Positions 7,890 through 19,115 of a DNA stretch of 46,116 nt are shown one piece after another. The DNA is taken from assembly GCA_947586205.1 (NCBI GenBank), contig CANPXO010000004.1, positions 1-46,116 on the forward strand. The letters run 5' to 3'. The position numbers and the translations under genes are program-made. Position 1 is the first letter of the stretch. Each line of letters opens with the position of its first letter. Under the pieces are notes generated by a model. That model had not been told where the DNA came from, made no database searches, and saw nothing but the letters and a program-made list of their open reading frames with translations. The stretch comes from an uncultured Bacilli bacterium (lineage in GTDB: Bacteria; Bacillota_I; Bacilli_A; RF39; UBA660).

Positions 7890-10409
7890 TTATCTTTCTA
7901 ATTCTGCTAATTTTTTCTTTTCTAACTCTAATTTCTTTTTCTCTTCTTCGACTAGTTTCTCTGGTGCTTTTTTACAGAAGTTCTCATTCGAAAGAAGTGT
8001 CTCTCTTTTTTGAATGCTTGATTTTAAAGATTCAATTTCTTTTTGTTTCTTTTCTTCATCTTCTTTAGACTCTTCTTTTTCATCATATAAATACAAAGAA
8101 TAATTTTTATATGTCACAGGATAATAAATACTTTTTTCACATGCATCTACGATGTGTCCTTCTAGTTTTAAACGTTTACTAATAAAGCTATAGTCTTCCT
8201 TATTTTGAAATACTACACTGTAATCTTTGCCAATATGATGCTCGGCTTTGACATTTCTAAATGTACTGATAAATTGGATAGAATCTGTTACTTTCTCTTC
8301 CTCACTTTCAAAAACATAAGATTTTTCATAAATAGGGTAAACACTTACCATAATGTTTTCCTTGGAATTTGGAAGTCTAGAATAAATCTCATCGGTTACA
8401 AACGGCATGAATGGATGTAACATTTGTAAAATTCCTTTTAATACTTTAAGTAATACTTGTTTTGTTGTAGAATCATTTAAAGAGAACTTGGCCATTTCAA
8501 TGTATTCATCACAGAAATCTTCCCAAATAAATTTATATAGAATACTTCCGACATTTTGAAATTCATATTTATCCATATATTTTGTAACATCTTTCACTGT
8601 CTTTTCATAACGAGTTAAAATCCATTTGTCGGTATCTTTAAGGTTCATTTCTTCTTGATAATCTTCTAAATTTAGCAAAACAAATCTTGAAGCATTCCAA
8701 ATTTTATTAATGAAATTCCATGTACTTCTTACCTTTTCTTCTTCATAACGAAGATCTGTTCCTCCCGCAGTTGAAGTGGCAAGATAGTATCTTAAAGAAT
8801 CTGCTCCATACTCTTCAATGACATCCATGGGGTCTACCCCATTTCCAAGACTCTTACTCATTTTTCTTCCTAATTTATCACGAATGAGTCCATGAATATA
8901 ACAATACTCAAATGGTCTTTGTCCTGTAAAATGAAGACCTTGGAAAGTCATCCGATTCACCCAGAATGGAATAATGTCATAACCAGTTACTAAAACACTC
9001 GTTGGATAATATTTTTCAAAATCCTTCGTTTTATCTGGCCAACCCAACGTACTAAATGGCCATAAGGCACTGGAAAACCAAGTATCTAAAACATCTTCAT
9101 CTTGAACCCAACCTTCTTCTTTTGGTGCCTCCATTCCAACATAAATTTCATCATCCTTATACCAAGCTGGAATTTGATGTCCCCACCAAAGTTGTCTTGA
9201 AATACACCAGTCATAGGTAATTTCCATCCAGTGATTCATAATTTTTTCAAAACGACTTGGTAAAAAATGAACTTTGTTCTTCTTATCTTTTTGATTTCCT
9301 AAAACTTTGTCGGCTAAAGGACGCATTTTCACAAACCATTGTTTTGATACCATAGGTTCTACTGGAACACCAGTTCTTTCCGAATGTCCAACATTATGGG
9401 TAATGTTTTGAATGGATAGTAAATATCCTTTTTCTTTTAATTCTTCGACAAGCTTTTCCCGACATTCAAAACGGTCCATTCCTTCATAATGTAAAGCAAC
9501 CTCATTCATCGTTCCATCTAAATTAATACAAGTAATTCCTTCTAGGTTATGTCTTTTACCAACTTCATAGTCGTTCGGGTCATGATTCACTGTAATTTTT
9601 ACAGCACCTGTTCCTTTTTCGGGGTCCGCATGAGGATCGGCAATAATCGGAATTTCCCGATTGACAATAGGAAGAATCACATTTTTACCAATCCATTTTT
9701 GATAACGTTTATCTTCTGGGTTTACAGCAACGGCATTATCTCCAAACATCGTTTCTGGTCTTGTTGTTGCAACTTCTAAGTATTCCTCTGTTCCAACGAT
9801 TGGATATTTGATATGATAAAAAGAACCTTCAATATCTTTATAGATTACTTCTTCATTACTAAGAGCAGTTTTGGCAACAGGATCCCAGTTAATCATTCTT
9901 GTTCCTCGGTAAATGAGTCCTTCGTTATATAAATCAACGAATACTTTACGAACAGCTTTCGAAAGTCCTTCATCTAAAGTAAATCTTTCTTTTCGATAAT
10001 CCAAACTTAAACCTAATTTAGCCCATTGACTTCGAATATTTTCTGCATATTCTTTCTTCCAATCCCAAGCGACTTTCAACCATTCTTCTCTTTTCATACT
10101 TCGAGGGTCTATCCCACTTTCTTGTAGTTTTTTATCTACTTTAGCTTGCGTGGCAATTCCTGCATGATCCATTCCTGGAAGCCATAAAGTATCAAAACCC
10201 TTCATTCTTTTATAACGAATCATAATATCTTGTAAAGTGGTATCCCAAGCATGTCCTAAATGAAGTTTTCCAGTCACATTAGGTGGTGGTATCACAATTG
10301 TAAAAGGTTTGGCATTCGTATGCCCACATTCAAAGTACCCACTATAAACCCAACTTTCGTATTTTCCTTCTTCTACACTTTTATGATTATATTTTGTTTC
10401 CATTTCCAT
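7890..10409 (-). CDS. valS: valyl-tRNA synthetase
   Basis: [35 protein letters not shown]; start moved to internal ATG with SD AAGAAGGA. Confidence 0.97.
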   Translation of the reverse strand: MEMETKYNHKSVEEGKYESWVYSGYFECGHTNAKPFTIVIPPPNVTGKLHLGHAWDTTLQDIMIRYKRMKGFDTLWLPGMDHAGIATQAKVDKKLQESGIDPRSMKREEWLKVAWDWKKEYAENIRSQWAKLGLSLDYRKERFTLDEGLSKAVRKVFVDLYNEGLIYRGTRMINWDPVAKTALSNEEVIYKDIEGSFYHIKYPIVGTEEYLEVATTRPETMFGDNAVAVNPEDKRYQKWIGKNVILPIVNREIPIIADPHADPEKGTGAVKITVNHDPNDYEVGKRHNLEGITCINLDGTMNEVALHYEGMDRFECREKLVEELKEKGYLLSIQNITHNVGHSERTGVPVEPMVSKQWFVKMRPLADKVLGNQKDKKNKVHFLPSRFEKIMNHWMEITYDWCISRQLWWGHQIPAWYKDDEIYVGMEAPKEEGWVQDEDVLDTWFSSALWPFSTLGWPDKTKDFEKYYPTSVLVTGYDIIPFWVNRMTFQGLHFTGQRPFEYCYIHGLIRDKLGRKMSKSLGNGVDPMDVIEEYGADSLRYYLATSTAGGTDLRYEEEKVRSTWNFINKIWNASRFVLLNLEDYQEEMNLKDTDKWILTRYEKTVKDVTKYMDKYEFQNVGSILYKFIWEDFCDEYIEMAKFSLNDSTTKQVLLKVLKGILQMLHPFMPFVTDEIYSRLPNSKENIMVSVYPIYEKSYVFESEEEKVTDSIQFISTFRNVKAEHHIGKDYSVVFQNKEDYSFISKRLKLEGHIVDACEKSIYYPVTYKNYSLYLYDEKEESKEDEEKKQKEIESLKSSIQKRETLLSNENFCKKAPEKLVEEEKKKLELEKKKLAELER

Positions 10410-10431
10410 TCCATTTTCCTTCTTTCTTTTC

Positions 10432-10920
10432 TTATTTTTTCTTTCGAGATAAACTTTTCCAATCATAATTTTCTTGCATACTTTCGTAGACTCGTACCCA
10501 ACTAGAATTTACATCTTCAGCTGTAATAAACTGAAAAGTATTTTGTTCACATTGAAAAGCCATCATCTTTTTCTTGATATTCTTTCGATTTTGTTCTTTG
10601 CTTGGAAGTAATTCTCTTTCAAAAAATTTTAATTGTTCTTCACTTACGACTTCTGGAATAAATAAGCCTATGTTTGTTTGCCTTAAAAAAACAATGAGAT
10701 AACCTAAATCCTTACATAATGTTTTGGAATATAAGTAATGGTCTAATAAGTTAGGAATATGATGTATTTCAATATAAGGAGGATGCATTTTAAAATACGA
10801 CTCATACATATGATAAACAATTTTATCTGAATTTGTTAAAAATTCATCCTGTTCTTTGGTGACTTTATTCCCAAAAGGATCCACGATAATCACTTGAATC
10901 AAATCAATCATTCCTTTCAT
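10432..10920 (-). CDS. hypothetical 162-aa protein between the T-box and valS
   Basis: ORF immediately after the T-box terminator and upstream of valS; no recognised family. Confidence 0.7.
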   Translation of the reverse strand: MKGMIDLIQVIIVDPFGNKVTKEQDEFLTNSDKIVYHMYESYFKMHPPYIEIHHIPNLLDHYLYSKTLCKDLGYLIVFLRQTNIGLFIPEVVSEEQLKFFERELLPSKEQNRKNIKKKMMAFQCEQNTFQFITAEDVNSSWVRVYESMQENYDWKSLSRKKK

Positions 10921-11110
10921 AAAAAAAGAATGATACCAAAGGAGTCTATAGAGACGGTACCATCCTTAAATTTCACTTTTTTTGATAACGCAGATCCCTG
11001 CGATTTTGCTCCCTTGCAACCTTCAAAGAACGAATGTTTCCTTGTTTTCACCAACCACAAGTTCTCTGTAAACTTCTTCCTTTTACTCCTCAAGTTCTTC
11101 ACAAATTTCG
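10921..11110 (-). promoter_or_regulatory. T-box riboswitch, probable tRNA-Val (GUU specifier)
   Basis: T-box core AAGGATGGTACCGTC (10953-10967), specifier context ATTC-GTT-CTTTGAA (GTT at 11029-11031), AGGAG / GGTTGGTGAAAAC stem I features, terminator hairpin with T7. Confidence 0.88.
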
Positions 11111-11115
11111 TATTT

Positions 11116-11144
11116 ATCTTATCAACTTTTTCTAAGAAAATCAA
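11116..11144 (-). promoter_or_regulatory. promoter of the T-box/valS operon: TTGATT-17 bp-TAAGAT
   Basis: -35 at 11139-11144, -10 at 11116-11121. Confidence 0.6.
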
Positions 11145-12118
11145 GTAAAAGATAGGGTTTCTACCACGTTTGCATTGATTTCAATTTCAATCTCGCCTGT
11201 TTCATTTCGTTTTGCAGACACAGTATCATCTTCTTCTATTTCGTGAACTTCAGAAATTACTTCATTTGTATTCATATCATAAATATAAAAAGTGCCTTCT
11301 ACAGTTTGACAACTGATGTACTTATCAATAAAAGCTAAAGAAACAAAATCCCCTTCTAAAACTTGTTCCCCAGAATAATTCATTAAATGATTCAACTCAT
11401 TTTTTTCAGTTATAATATAGGTATCATTATATGTTACGATTGGTTCAAGAATACTTTGAGTCAGTTTTTCATCATTAGCATTAATAATATACCATTCAGA
11501 TCCTTCCTCGGCGACAAAAGAAGAAGATGTTAATGGAGGTTCTCCCACTTTATCATCGATGACTCCAATAAAATCATAACTATAAGGTACAACTAAAGTG
11601 GCAAGCAAATCTACTTGTAAAATACCAAATTTATGTTCCTTATTTTCGACAATAAAATAAGAGTTAGCTAATCCTATTTGATAATTTTTAATGGAATCAT
11701 AAGAAACAGATTTATAAGAAAAATTATTTTTTATATCATATAGAAATGTTTCAGTACTCTCTTCTGTTTCATTATCTTGAATAAAAACATATTGATCTAA
11801 AATAACAGGAATGTAAGATGTTTCTTTGCTTTGATAATAGTCAATGGGATAATCTTTATCATTTTCATAAGATATTGCATAACGACAATTCGGATGTTCA
11901 CACGTATATGTTCCTAAAACCTCTCCACTCGCATTATAAAACCATAACATCCCGTTATAATATAATTCTTTATTTGGATTATCACTAAATGCTGGATTTT
12001 TAGGCTTTACATTTTTACTTATATGTAAGTAAAGACTATATCCTCCTAAAGGAACAAAGATGAGTAATAAAACGAGAATGATTAGAAAAGCTGTCTTCTG
12101 CATTTTTGGACTAATCAT
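11141..12118 (-). CDS. membrane-anchored extracellular repeat protein (one module), paralogous to the upstream gene
   Basis: N-terminal TM; module MLWFYNASGEVLGTYTCEHPNC...YIPVILDQYVFIQD; SD AAGGAG before ATG 12118; overlaps the upstream stop. Confidence 0.75.
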   Translation of the reverse strand: MISPKMQKTAFLIILVLLLIFVPLGGYSLYLHISKNVKPKNPAFSDNPNKELYYNGMLWFYNASGEVLGTYTCEHPNCRYAISYENDKDYPIDYYQSKETSYIPVILDQYVFIQDNETEESTETFLYDIKNNFSYKSVSYDSIKNYQIGLANSYFIVENKEHKFGILQVDLLATLVVPYSYDFIGVIDDKVGEPPLTSSSFVAEEGSEWYIINANDEKLTQSILEPIVTYNDTYIITEKNELNHLMNYSGEQVLEGDFVSLAFIDKYISCQTVEGTFYIYDMNTNEVISEVHEIEEDDTVSAKRNETGEIEIEINANVVETLSFT

Positions 12119-14450
12119 TCGTTTCTTCTCCTTCCGTAGACTCACTTGGATGATTTCCTTCTTCTGGATTTTGTTCTTCCTCACTCGGATCTGGTTCTTG
12201 TTCTTTTGGATGAATTGGATATGCAATTTCTTTTTGATAATAACCATTCGTATCGCCTAAAGCAACATAAATATTTTCATTATCAAATGTTATTTTGAAT
12301 GCATTGATTGTTTGTCCATAATATTTATCAGATGGTAAAATGAGTTTTAATCCTTCTTCTTCCCCATCACTAATCAAATTCTTTTTTGCATCTTCATATG
12401 AATAGACATAGAGTCTTCCACTTAAAACTGTTGCAAAGTAATTATCATAAAGTTCTACATAATCATAACTGTTACTTGTAAGTTCTCCTTCAAAAGAATA
12501 GACATGATATTGGTTATCTTTTAGGGTTTTCATATAGTTTTTATGATAATCAACAATTGGTGATGGAGCATCTGTTGTCACTTTCTTTCCACTTGCATCA
12601 TATAAAGAATATTTTCCGTTTTCTTCTACTACATAGTAATCTCCTAGTTTTAAAATACTTTCTTTTTCAAAACTAATCACAGATTCTACTTTATCCTTAG
12701 AAATCTTTACAACTCCATATTTAGAGGAATTATTAGATTTTGCAATAAAGGTAATGTCCCCATTTTGAAAGCTAAGTTCTTTTAAACCTGTATAAGAAGA
12801 AGTATCGACTGTTTCATAAGGAGCTTTTTCTTCGTTATTCAAAAGATCATAGAACACAATTCGATCTCCATCTTGAATAAAGATGTACTGTTTATAGAAA
12901 ATTGGAATCACACCTGTTTCTATTTTTTGATTTTCTTTTGTATTTCTTGTTTCTCTTAGAATCGAATCAATGGCAGGTGCACAGGCACTTAAACTTTCTG
13001 TTTTTTCTTCCACTTCATTACGATTTGTGCATTCATAACTGCCAAGTAATTTTGTTTTTTCTTGGTCTTCATAGAAATAGAGTTTGCCATCAAAGTAATT
13101 CATATAAGCAAGTTTTTGAGATAAGTTTCCTTCCCATAAATCATAATGATAATTTTGAGCCGAAATTCCATCATAGACATTTAAATTTAAAGTATGATCT
13201 TGTTTTTCATAATCAAAAGATTTTGCTGTTTCTACCGTCTTACCATCTTTAATCGTTGCTTTTGGATTATAATTTGTATTTTTAAGTGTCACTTCTTGTA
13301 AGCCCATTGTATGGTTTTCATAGTCTTTTATCACAACAGATTTGTTTACAATTCCAATATAAATGTCATCTAATAAAGCTACATAATCATACATTTCTTC
13401 ATTGATTTTTTTTCCATTATAATCATAAATTTGATATTTTCCTGCCGCATCTTTGGATTTGATATGAGTACTACTTGCTCCGACAATTGGTAAAGTGACA
13501 GCTTTCGAAACTTGATTTAAAAGATTGGCAACATAGTAGTTTTGGTCTTTTCGAACAGCCACCATAGCTAGAGCATCACTTTCAGGAATCATGTGCATTT
13601 CTTCATAAGAAGAAGCATAAGGAATGACAATTTTTACTTCACTTTCGGTAAATTGTAGTAAAGCATAGAAACCCTCATCATTTTTAGTCACAAAGTATCC
13701 ATCATATTCTGGAGTTTGTAAGACTTCAATTACGGTATCAACAACTTCTTTATTTTTGATATCATAGATTTTGGTTTCAATATTTTTAGCATTGCTAGAA
13801 TCTCTTAAGAAAACAAAACGGTTAAAATAGATTTTGGAACGGAAATTAAGAGATTTTCCATCAACATCCACTCTTCTTACTGTATCCATGGTTTCATCGG
13901 TTTGTAATGTTGCAACAGCACATAAAGTCTCATCTTGATTGATACATTCATACTCCCCAATTTCTTCTTCTTTTTCATCTAAGAAAATTAATTTCCCATT
14001 TTCATAACGATAGTTGTCCATTTCTAAAACAATATCTGGTTCCTTTGGAGTCTCTTCTGGTTTCTTGAATAAGATACATAAAAAGACAATTAAGACAATC
14101 ATCAATACAAGAACAAAAACACCTAAAGATACAAATAAAATCTTATTTTTCTTACTTAAACCATTCCATTTCTTTTTGCATTTACTAAAAATACTTTCTT
14201 TCTTTTCAGCATTTATTTTTTCTTTTGTTTCTACTTCTGTTTGAAAAATTAAATCTGCATCTCGACTACTCTCATCAAAAGCTTGAGCATAGTCCTCTAT
14301 AGAATTTTGTCCTTTTTCAGGAATTAAGTCTTTTAATTCAATCACTTCTTTTGTCGTTTCTAATGTTTCCATCTCATTTTCAAAAAGATCTTTATTTTCC
14401 TTATTTTTTTCTTCTTCGAAAGAAAAATCTTTCTCATCCATACTAGTCAT
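12111..14450 (-). CDS. membrane-anchored extracellular repeat protein with at least two modules
   Basis: acidic cytosolic N-terminus, TM ILFVSLGVFVLVLMIVLIVFLCILF, repeated LIFLDEKEEEIGEYEC / KLYFYEDQEKTKLLGSYEC modules. Confidence 0.8.
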   Translation of the reverse strand: MTSMDEKDFSFEEEKNKENKDLFENEMETLETTKEVIELKDLIPEKGQNSIEDYAQAFDESSRDADLIFQTEVETKEKINAEKKESIFSKCKKKWNGLSKKNKILFVSLGVFVLVLMIVLIVFLCILFKKPEETPKEPDIVLEMDNYRYENGKLIFLDEKEEEIGEYECINQDETLCAVATLQTDETMDTVRRVDVDGKSLNFRSKIYFNRFVFLRDSSNAKNIETKIYDIKNKEVVDTVIEVLQTPEYDGYFVTKNDEGFYALLQFTESEVKIVIPYASSYEEMHMIPESDALAMVAVRKDQNYYVANLLNQVSKAVTLPIVGASSTHIKSKDAAGKYQIYDYNGKKINEEMYDYVALLDDIYIGIVNKSVVIKDYENHTMGLQEVTLKNTNYNPKATIKDGKTVETAKSFDYEKQDHTLNLNVYDGISAQNYHYDLWEGNLSQKLAYMNYFDGKLYFYEDQEKTKLLGSYECTNRNEVEEKTESLSACAPAIDSILRETRNTKENQKIETGVIPIFYKQYIFIQDGDRIVFYDLLNNEEKAPYETVDTSSYTGLKELSFQNGDITFIAKSNNSSKYGVVKISKDKVESVISFEKESILKLGDYYVVEENGKYSLYDASGKKVTTDAPSPIVDYHKNYMKTLKDNQYHVYSFEGELTSNSYDYVELYDNYFATVLSGRLYVYSYEDAKKNLISDGEEEGLKLILPSDKYYGQTINAFKITFDNENIYVALGDTNGYYQKEIAYPIHPKEQEPDPSEEEQNPEEGNHPSESTEGEETND

Positions 14451-14558
14451 CTCCTACTTTAAACATTATACCAACGATATTTAAAATTTACAACTAGGGA
14501 ATGGAAATTTGTGATAAAATGAAAAAGAAAAGCATAGATTGATATAAAGGAGAATGTT

Positions 14559-14885
14559 ATGAAATTAAAACTGAATAATAAAGAATTAGAGATTGTTGTT
14601 GCCAAAGATTTTAAAACAAGACTTTTGGGCCTCATGGGAAAAAAGAATATTAATTTTGGGATGCTTTTTCCTAAGTGTAATGGAATTCATACCTATTTTA
14701 TGAAGGAAAATATTGATGTCATTGGTTTAAATGAGGACAACCAAGTGATTTATATTTATCGTTCTGTTCCGAAAAATAAAATTGTGAAAATCAGTGAAGA
14801 TGCCAAGAAAACAAGTATTTTAGAATTACCTGAAAATGCCAGTCAAAAATTATATATAGGTTCTATTTTAAAGTTTGAAGACTAA
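14559..14885 (+). CDS. DUF192 family protein
   Basis: LLGLMGKKN...GMLFPKCNGIHTYFMKENIDVIGL...ILELPENAS pattern. Confidence 0.8.
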   Translation: MKLKLNNKELEIVVAKDFKTRLLGLMGKKNINFGMLFPKCNGIHTYFMKENIDVIGLNEDNQVIYIYRSVPKNKIVKISEDAKKTSILELPENASQKLYIGSILKFED

Positions 14886-14916
14886 AAAAGATTACTCCAT
14901 GTAACCTTTTTTTATT
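14886..14916. terminator. hairpin aaaaaagattac-tccat-gtaaccttttttt
   Basis: inverted repeat between convergent genes with A/T tracts on both sides. Confidence 0.6.
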
Positions 14917-16186
14917 CTCGCCATTCAAAGATATAATCTAAAATTTGGACTTCGTCTCCTCTTTTGGCTCCAAGACGTTCGAGTTCATCATCAATACCCA
15001 TTCCTTTTAGTTTTCGTGCAAAGCGAAGAACTGCTTCGTCTTCATTAAAACGAGTCATGGCAAATAATTTTTCAATTTCTGCTCCTCTTAATACCCATAT
15101 TCCATCTTCTTTGGTAATCGTATATGGTTTTTCATTTTGAAAACGATAGACAATGGTACTTTCATAATCATCCTCTTGATACATAGGGCTTTCTTCAATC
15201 GTTTCTAAAGTATCTTTTAAATAAATCATTAACTCATCTAATCCTTCATGATGGAGTGCACTTATTGAAAATATGACAGCATCTGGATATTTTTCTTTAA
15301 AGCGTTTTAAATTTTCATCAAATCCTTCCACATCCTTTTTATTCGCGACAATGACTTCTTTTTTATGAGCAAGCACGTCATTGTAAGAAACGATTTCTCG
15401 TCGAATGACTTCATAGTCTTCTATCGGGTCTCTTCCTTCAGACCCAGCCATGTCAAGAACATGTAAAAGCATACGAGTTCGCATCGCGTGTTTCAAAAAC
15501 TGAATACCAAGACCTACTCCCTCATGGGCTCCTTCAATGAGTCCTGGTAAATCCGCTAGAATAAAGCTTCGTTTATCTTTTAATTCGACTACACCAAGGT
15601 TAGGACTAATGGTTGTAAAATGGTAACTAGCAATTTTTGGATTCGCTTTAGTCACAGCATCTAAGATGGTACTTTTTCCAACACTAGGCATACCAATGAT
15701 TCCGACATCAGCAATGAGTTTGAGCTCGCATCGAATATAGCGAATTTCTCCAGGCTCTCCTAGTTCTGAAAAATTAGGCGCTGGTTTTTCATGTGTTGCA
15801 AAAGCAACATTTCCACGGCCACCTCTTCCACCATGGGCGACAATTACTTGTTCTTGATCCTCAGTTAAATCGGCAATCACTAGTCCCGTATCTTCATCAT
15901 AAATTGTTGTTCCAGCAGGCACATGAATCACAATATCTTCCGCATTTTTACCGCGACAATTCTTGCCACTTCCATTCTCCCCTTTATTTGCTTTCATAAT
16001 TTTATGAAATTTTAAATCAATTAAAGTTCCAAGCCCTTTATCGACTTTAAAAATGATGTCTCCTCCTTTTCCGCCAGAGCCCCCATCAGGACCACCCATA
16101 GCTACGTATTTTTCACGTCTAAAAGAAGTACATCCATCTCCCCCTTTTCCGGCTACCAATTTCATTTTCACTTCATCTAAAAACAT
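14912..16186 (-). CDS. obgE: Obg-family GTPase
   Basis: MFLDEVKMKLVAGKGGDGCTSFRREKYV, GMPSVGKSTIL, DLPGLIEGAHEGVGLG; OCT-type C-terminus. Confidence 0.96.
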   Translation of the reverse strand: MFLDEVKMKLVAGKGGDGCTSFRREKYVAMGGPDGGSGGKGGDIIFKVDKGLGTLIDLKFHKIMKANKGENGSGKNCRGKNAEDIVIHVPAGTTIYDEDTGLVIADLTEDQEQVIVAHGGRGGRGNVAFATHEKPAPNFSELGEPGEIRYIRCELKLIADVGIIGMPSVGKSTILDAVTKANPKIASYHFTTISPNLGVVELKDKRSFILADLPGLIEGAHEGVGLGIQFLKHAMRTRMLLHVLDMAGSEGRDPIEDYEVIRREIVSYNDVLAHKKEVIVANKKDVEGFDENLKRFKEKYPDAVIFSISALHHEGLDELMIYLKDTLETIEESPMYQEDDYESTIVYRFQNEKPYTITKEDGIWVLRGAEIEKLFAMTRFNEDEAVLRFARKLKGMGIDDELERLGAKRGDEVQILDYIFEWRE

Positions 16187-16267
16187 AGGAACCACTCCTT
16201 GTATTCATTTTAATAAAGAATACAGAAAAATGCAAGAATTAAAAAACTACAGCTTAATTTCTGTAGT

Positions 16268-18382
16268 CTATTTTTCTTTTTTATGAATCACAAATTCGTC
16301 ATTTTGAACATCAATTTCTAACGTTTCTCCAACAGATAGTTCAGAAGAAAGAAGGGCATGTGCGATTAAGGATTCAATATTTTTCGTGACATATCGTTTA
16401 ATTGGTCTTGCTCCAAACTCTGGGTCAAAAGATTCTTCAATGATTTTATCTTTGGCACTTTGGGTTAATGTTAAATGAATTAAATTCGTATCTAATCTTT
16501 TTTGAAGTTCACCAATGAGTTTATCTAATATTTCACCGACTACTTCTTTCTTTAAAGATGAGAATACGATAATTTCATCAATTCGGTTAATAAACTCTGG
16601 ACGGAAGTGAGTTCTTAATTCAGCCATGACTTTTTCTTTTGCATGTTCATCATTTTCTAAAATCGATTCACTTCCTAAGTTACTTGTCATGATAATAATG
16701 GTATTTTTAAAGTCAACCGTTCTTCCTTGACTATCCGTAAGTCGTCCATCATCTAAGATTTGTAGTAAAATATTGAAAACATCTTTATGAGCTTTTTCAA
16801 TTTCATCAAATAAGACAATGCTATATGGATTTCTTCGAACCGCTTCGGTTAATACTCCACCTTCGTCATAACCAACATATCCTGGAGGCGCGCCAATAAG
16901 ACGAGAAACATTGAAGGCTTCCATGTATTCGGAACAATCGATTCGTATCATGTGTCTTTCATCATCAAATAGTTCATAGGCTAAGCTTCGAGCAACTTCT
17001 GTTTTTCCAACTCCTGTTGGACCTAGGAAAATAAATGATCCAATTGGACGATTCGGGTCTTTGATTCCACTTCTTGCCCTGATAATCGCTTCACTTACTA
17101 AATCTAAAGCTTCATCTTGACCTTTAACTCTTTCCTTTAATCTTGATTTTAATTGTAGCAATTTTTCCTTCTCACTACTTACGAGTTTCGCGACAGGAAT
17201 ATGAGTCCAACGAGAAATAATCTCTGCGATTTTCTCATCATCGACGACATCTGATAAGATTTTACTATCTTCTTCTTTGCGTAAATCCTCAAGTTCTTTT
17301 TCAAGTGTTGGAATCACCCCATGACGAAGTCTTGCACTGGTCTCTAAATCATAGTTGTTCTCGGCTTTTTCTAATTCGAATTTTGTTCTTTCGAGTTCTT
17401 CTTTTTTACTATTAATGGTTTCTTTAATCTTTTTCTCTTGTTCCCATTTTTGTCTTAGATTTGCTTCTTGTTCTTTTAAATTTTTAAGTTCTTCTTCAAT
17501 GGTATTCATACGAGCGATAGAAATTTCATCTTTCTCTTTCTTTAAAGCTTGACGTTCAATTTCTAAAGACATAATTTTTCTTGTTAACGTATCAAGTTCT
17601 ACTGGAACAGAATCTAATTGCATTTTAATCGTGGCACAGGCTTCATCGACTAAGTCAATGGCTTTATCAGGTAAGAATCTGTCTGTAATATAACGGTCTG
17701 AAAGAGTTGCAGCAGAAACTAAAGCAGAATCTTTGATGGATACTTTATGAAATATTTCAAAACGTTCTTTGAGTCCTCTTAGAATCGTAATGGTATCTTC
17801 TACGGTAGGTTCACTTACTAAAACTTTTTGGAAACGTCTTTCTAAGGCTCCATCTTTCTCAATATACTTACGATATTCATTTAGAGTTGTCGCGCCTATT
17901 ACATGAATTTCACCACGGGCAAGAAGTGGCTTTAACATATTAGATACGTCCATCGCTCCTTCTGCCCCACTTCCAACAATCATATGAATTTCATCAATAA
18001 ACATGATGATGTCTCCATCACTTTCTTGAATTTCTTTTAAGACAGCTTTCAGTCTTTCCTCAAATTCACCTCGGTATTTGGCACCTGCAACTAAAGCACC
18101 TAAGTCTAACTCCCAAATTGTTTTTCCTTTTAAACTATTTGGAATATCTCCTTTTACAATACGTTCAGCAAGGCCTTCCACGATTGCGGTTTTACCAACA
18201 CCTGGTTCACCAATTAATACTGGATTATTTTTACTTTTACGAGATAATATTCGAACAACATTACGAATCTCTTCATCACGACCAATGACTGGGTCTACTT
18301 TATTATCACGAACATTTTTTGTAATATCACGTCCATATTTCTCTAATGGTTTTTGTATTTCTTCATTATTATTAGGATACAT
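16268..18382 (-). CDS. clpB: ClpB-type AAA+ disaggregase lacking the N-terminal domain
   Basis: [15 protein letters not shown], coiled-coil middle domain, [12 protein letters not shown]; starts just before the D1 domain; SD GGAGGTGGG. Confidence 0.93.
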   Translation of the reverse strand: MYPNNNEEIQKPLEKYGRDITKNVRDNKVDPVIGRDEEIRNVVRILSRKSKNNPVLIGEPGVGKTAIVEGLAERIVKGDIPNSLKGKTIWELDLGALVAGAKYRGEFEERLKAVLKEIQESDGDIIMFIDEIHMIVGSGAEGAMDVSNMLKPLLARGEIHVIGATTLNEYRKYIEKDGALERRFQKVLVSEPTVEDTITILRGLKERFEIFHKVSIKDSALVSAATLSDRYITDRFLPDKAIDLVDEACATIKMQLDSVPVELDTLTRKIMSLEIERQALKKEKDEISIARMNTIEEELKNLKEQEANLRQKWEQEKKIKETINSKKEELERTKFELEKAENNYDLETSARLRHGVIPTLEKELEDLRKEEDSKILSDVVDDEKIAEIISRWTHIPVAKLVSSEKEKLLQLKSRLKERVKGQDEALDLVSEAIIRARSGIKDPNRPIGSFIFLGPTGVGKTEVARSLAYELFDDERHMIRIDCSEYMEAFNVSRLIGAPPGYVGYDEGGVLTEAVRRNPYSIVLFDEIEKAHKDVFNILLQILDDGRLTDSQGRTVDFKNTIIIMTSNLGSESILENDEHAKEKVMAELRTHFRPEFINRIDEIIVFSSLKKEVVGEILDKLIGELQKRLDTNLIHLTLTQSAKDKIIEESFDPEFGARPIKRYVTKNIESLIAHALLSSELSVGETLEIDVQNDEFVIHKKEK

Positions 18383-18411
18383 AAGATCCCACCTCCATTT
18401 CATACTATTCC

Positions 18412-18439
18412 ATTATATCATATTTTTAGCACTTGTCAA
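18412..18439 (-). promoter_or_regulatory. sigma-A promoter TTGACA-16 bp-TATAAT for clpB, overlapping CIRCE
   Basis: -35 at 18434-18439, -10 at 18412-18417. Confidence 0.85.
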
Positions 18440-18452
18440 TATCGAGTGCTAA
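18426..18452 (-). promoter_or_regulatory. CIRCE element (HrcA operator)
   Basis: TTAGCACTT-N9-GAGTGCTAA, one mismatch to the canonical CIRCE. Confidence 0.95.
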
Positions 18453-18519
18453 TTTCATTTTAAAAAGGAGAGGAGAATAAATAATCCTCCCATATTTATA
18501 ATGTACATCTTGATAAGAT

Positions 18520-19026
18520 TTATACAGTAATATGATTATATTCTAAACATTTTTCTTCTAATAATGGGAAGTTACAGCATCGATTCATTATATTAAGATT
18601 TAATTTTCCCTTTTGATAGTAATCGTATAGTTTTTCCGATTTTCGATAAACTTTATCTTTATTTCTATTTAGAAAAATAGAATCTGCTTTCAACAAATTG
18701 TAATATTTTTGTTCTTCGCTAGAATTTTGAATTTGATTTAAGTCCAATACTTCATAATTAGCTGAAGTAACTGGAATCATATTATTAAAATTAATAACTC
18801 CTACTAATCTATTTTTTACTTCTATTTTCATAAAATCAATAAAATTCGACATATTTTGGTGCTTTGCTTTAGGACTTGATAAAGGAGCAAAATATTCCAT
18901 ATCCTTTACTTTTAATAAAGCACCAATATATGGTCGATTTTGTTTAAACTCATATATCTTTTCTTCAAAATTTCTTAAATAATCTAGATAATCCTTATCT
19001 ATTTTAACAATTTTTATTGTTTTCAT
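18520..19026 (-). CDS. toxN: type III toxin-antitoxin endoribonuclease toxin, ToxN/AbiQ family
   Basis: RPYIGALLKVKDMEYFAPLSSPKAKHQNM, GVINFNNMIPV, CNFPLLEEKCLEY match the remembered ToxN pattern (KAFIGIVLEIQGHKYLAPLTSPK... LINLKFMIPI ... CNFSLLEEKYRDF). Confidence 0.92.
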   Translation of the reverse strand: MKTIKIVKIDKDYLDYLRNFEEKIYEFKQNRPYIGALLKVKDMEYFAPLSSPKAKHQNMSNFIDFMKIEVKNRLVGVINFNNMIPVTSANYEVLDLNQIQNSSEEQKYYNLLKADSIFLNRNKDKVYRKSEKLYDYYQKGKLNLNIMNRCCNFPLLEEKCLEYNHITV

Positions 19027-19080
19027 TATAACCAACTCTTTTCCTTGCTTATAATTATAATACACAGGCGAACATTTGTA

Positions 19081-19115
19081 AAGAAAAAGACTAAATTTTT
19101 TTAAAAACTTAGTCT
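19081..19115 (-). terminator. Rho-independent terminator between antitoxin repeats and toxN
   Basis: minus strand AGACTAAG-TTTTTAAAAAAAT-TTAGTCT-TTTTC. Confidence 0.85.

Noticed and set aside
10917-11144. 75-aa minus-strand ORF
   Set aside because: Coincides with the T-box leader; reading frame is incidental.
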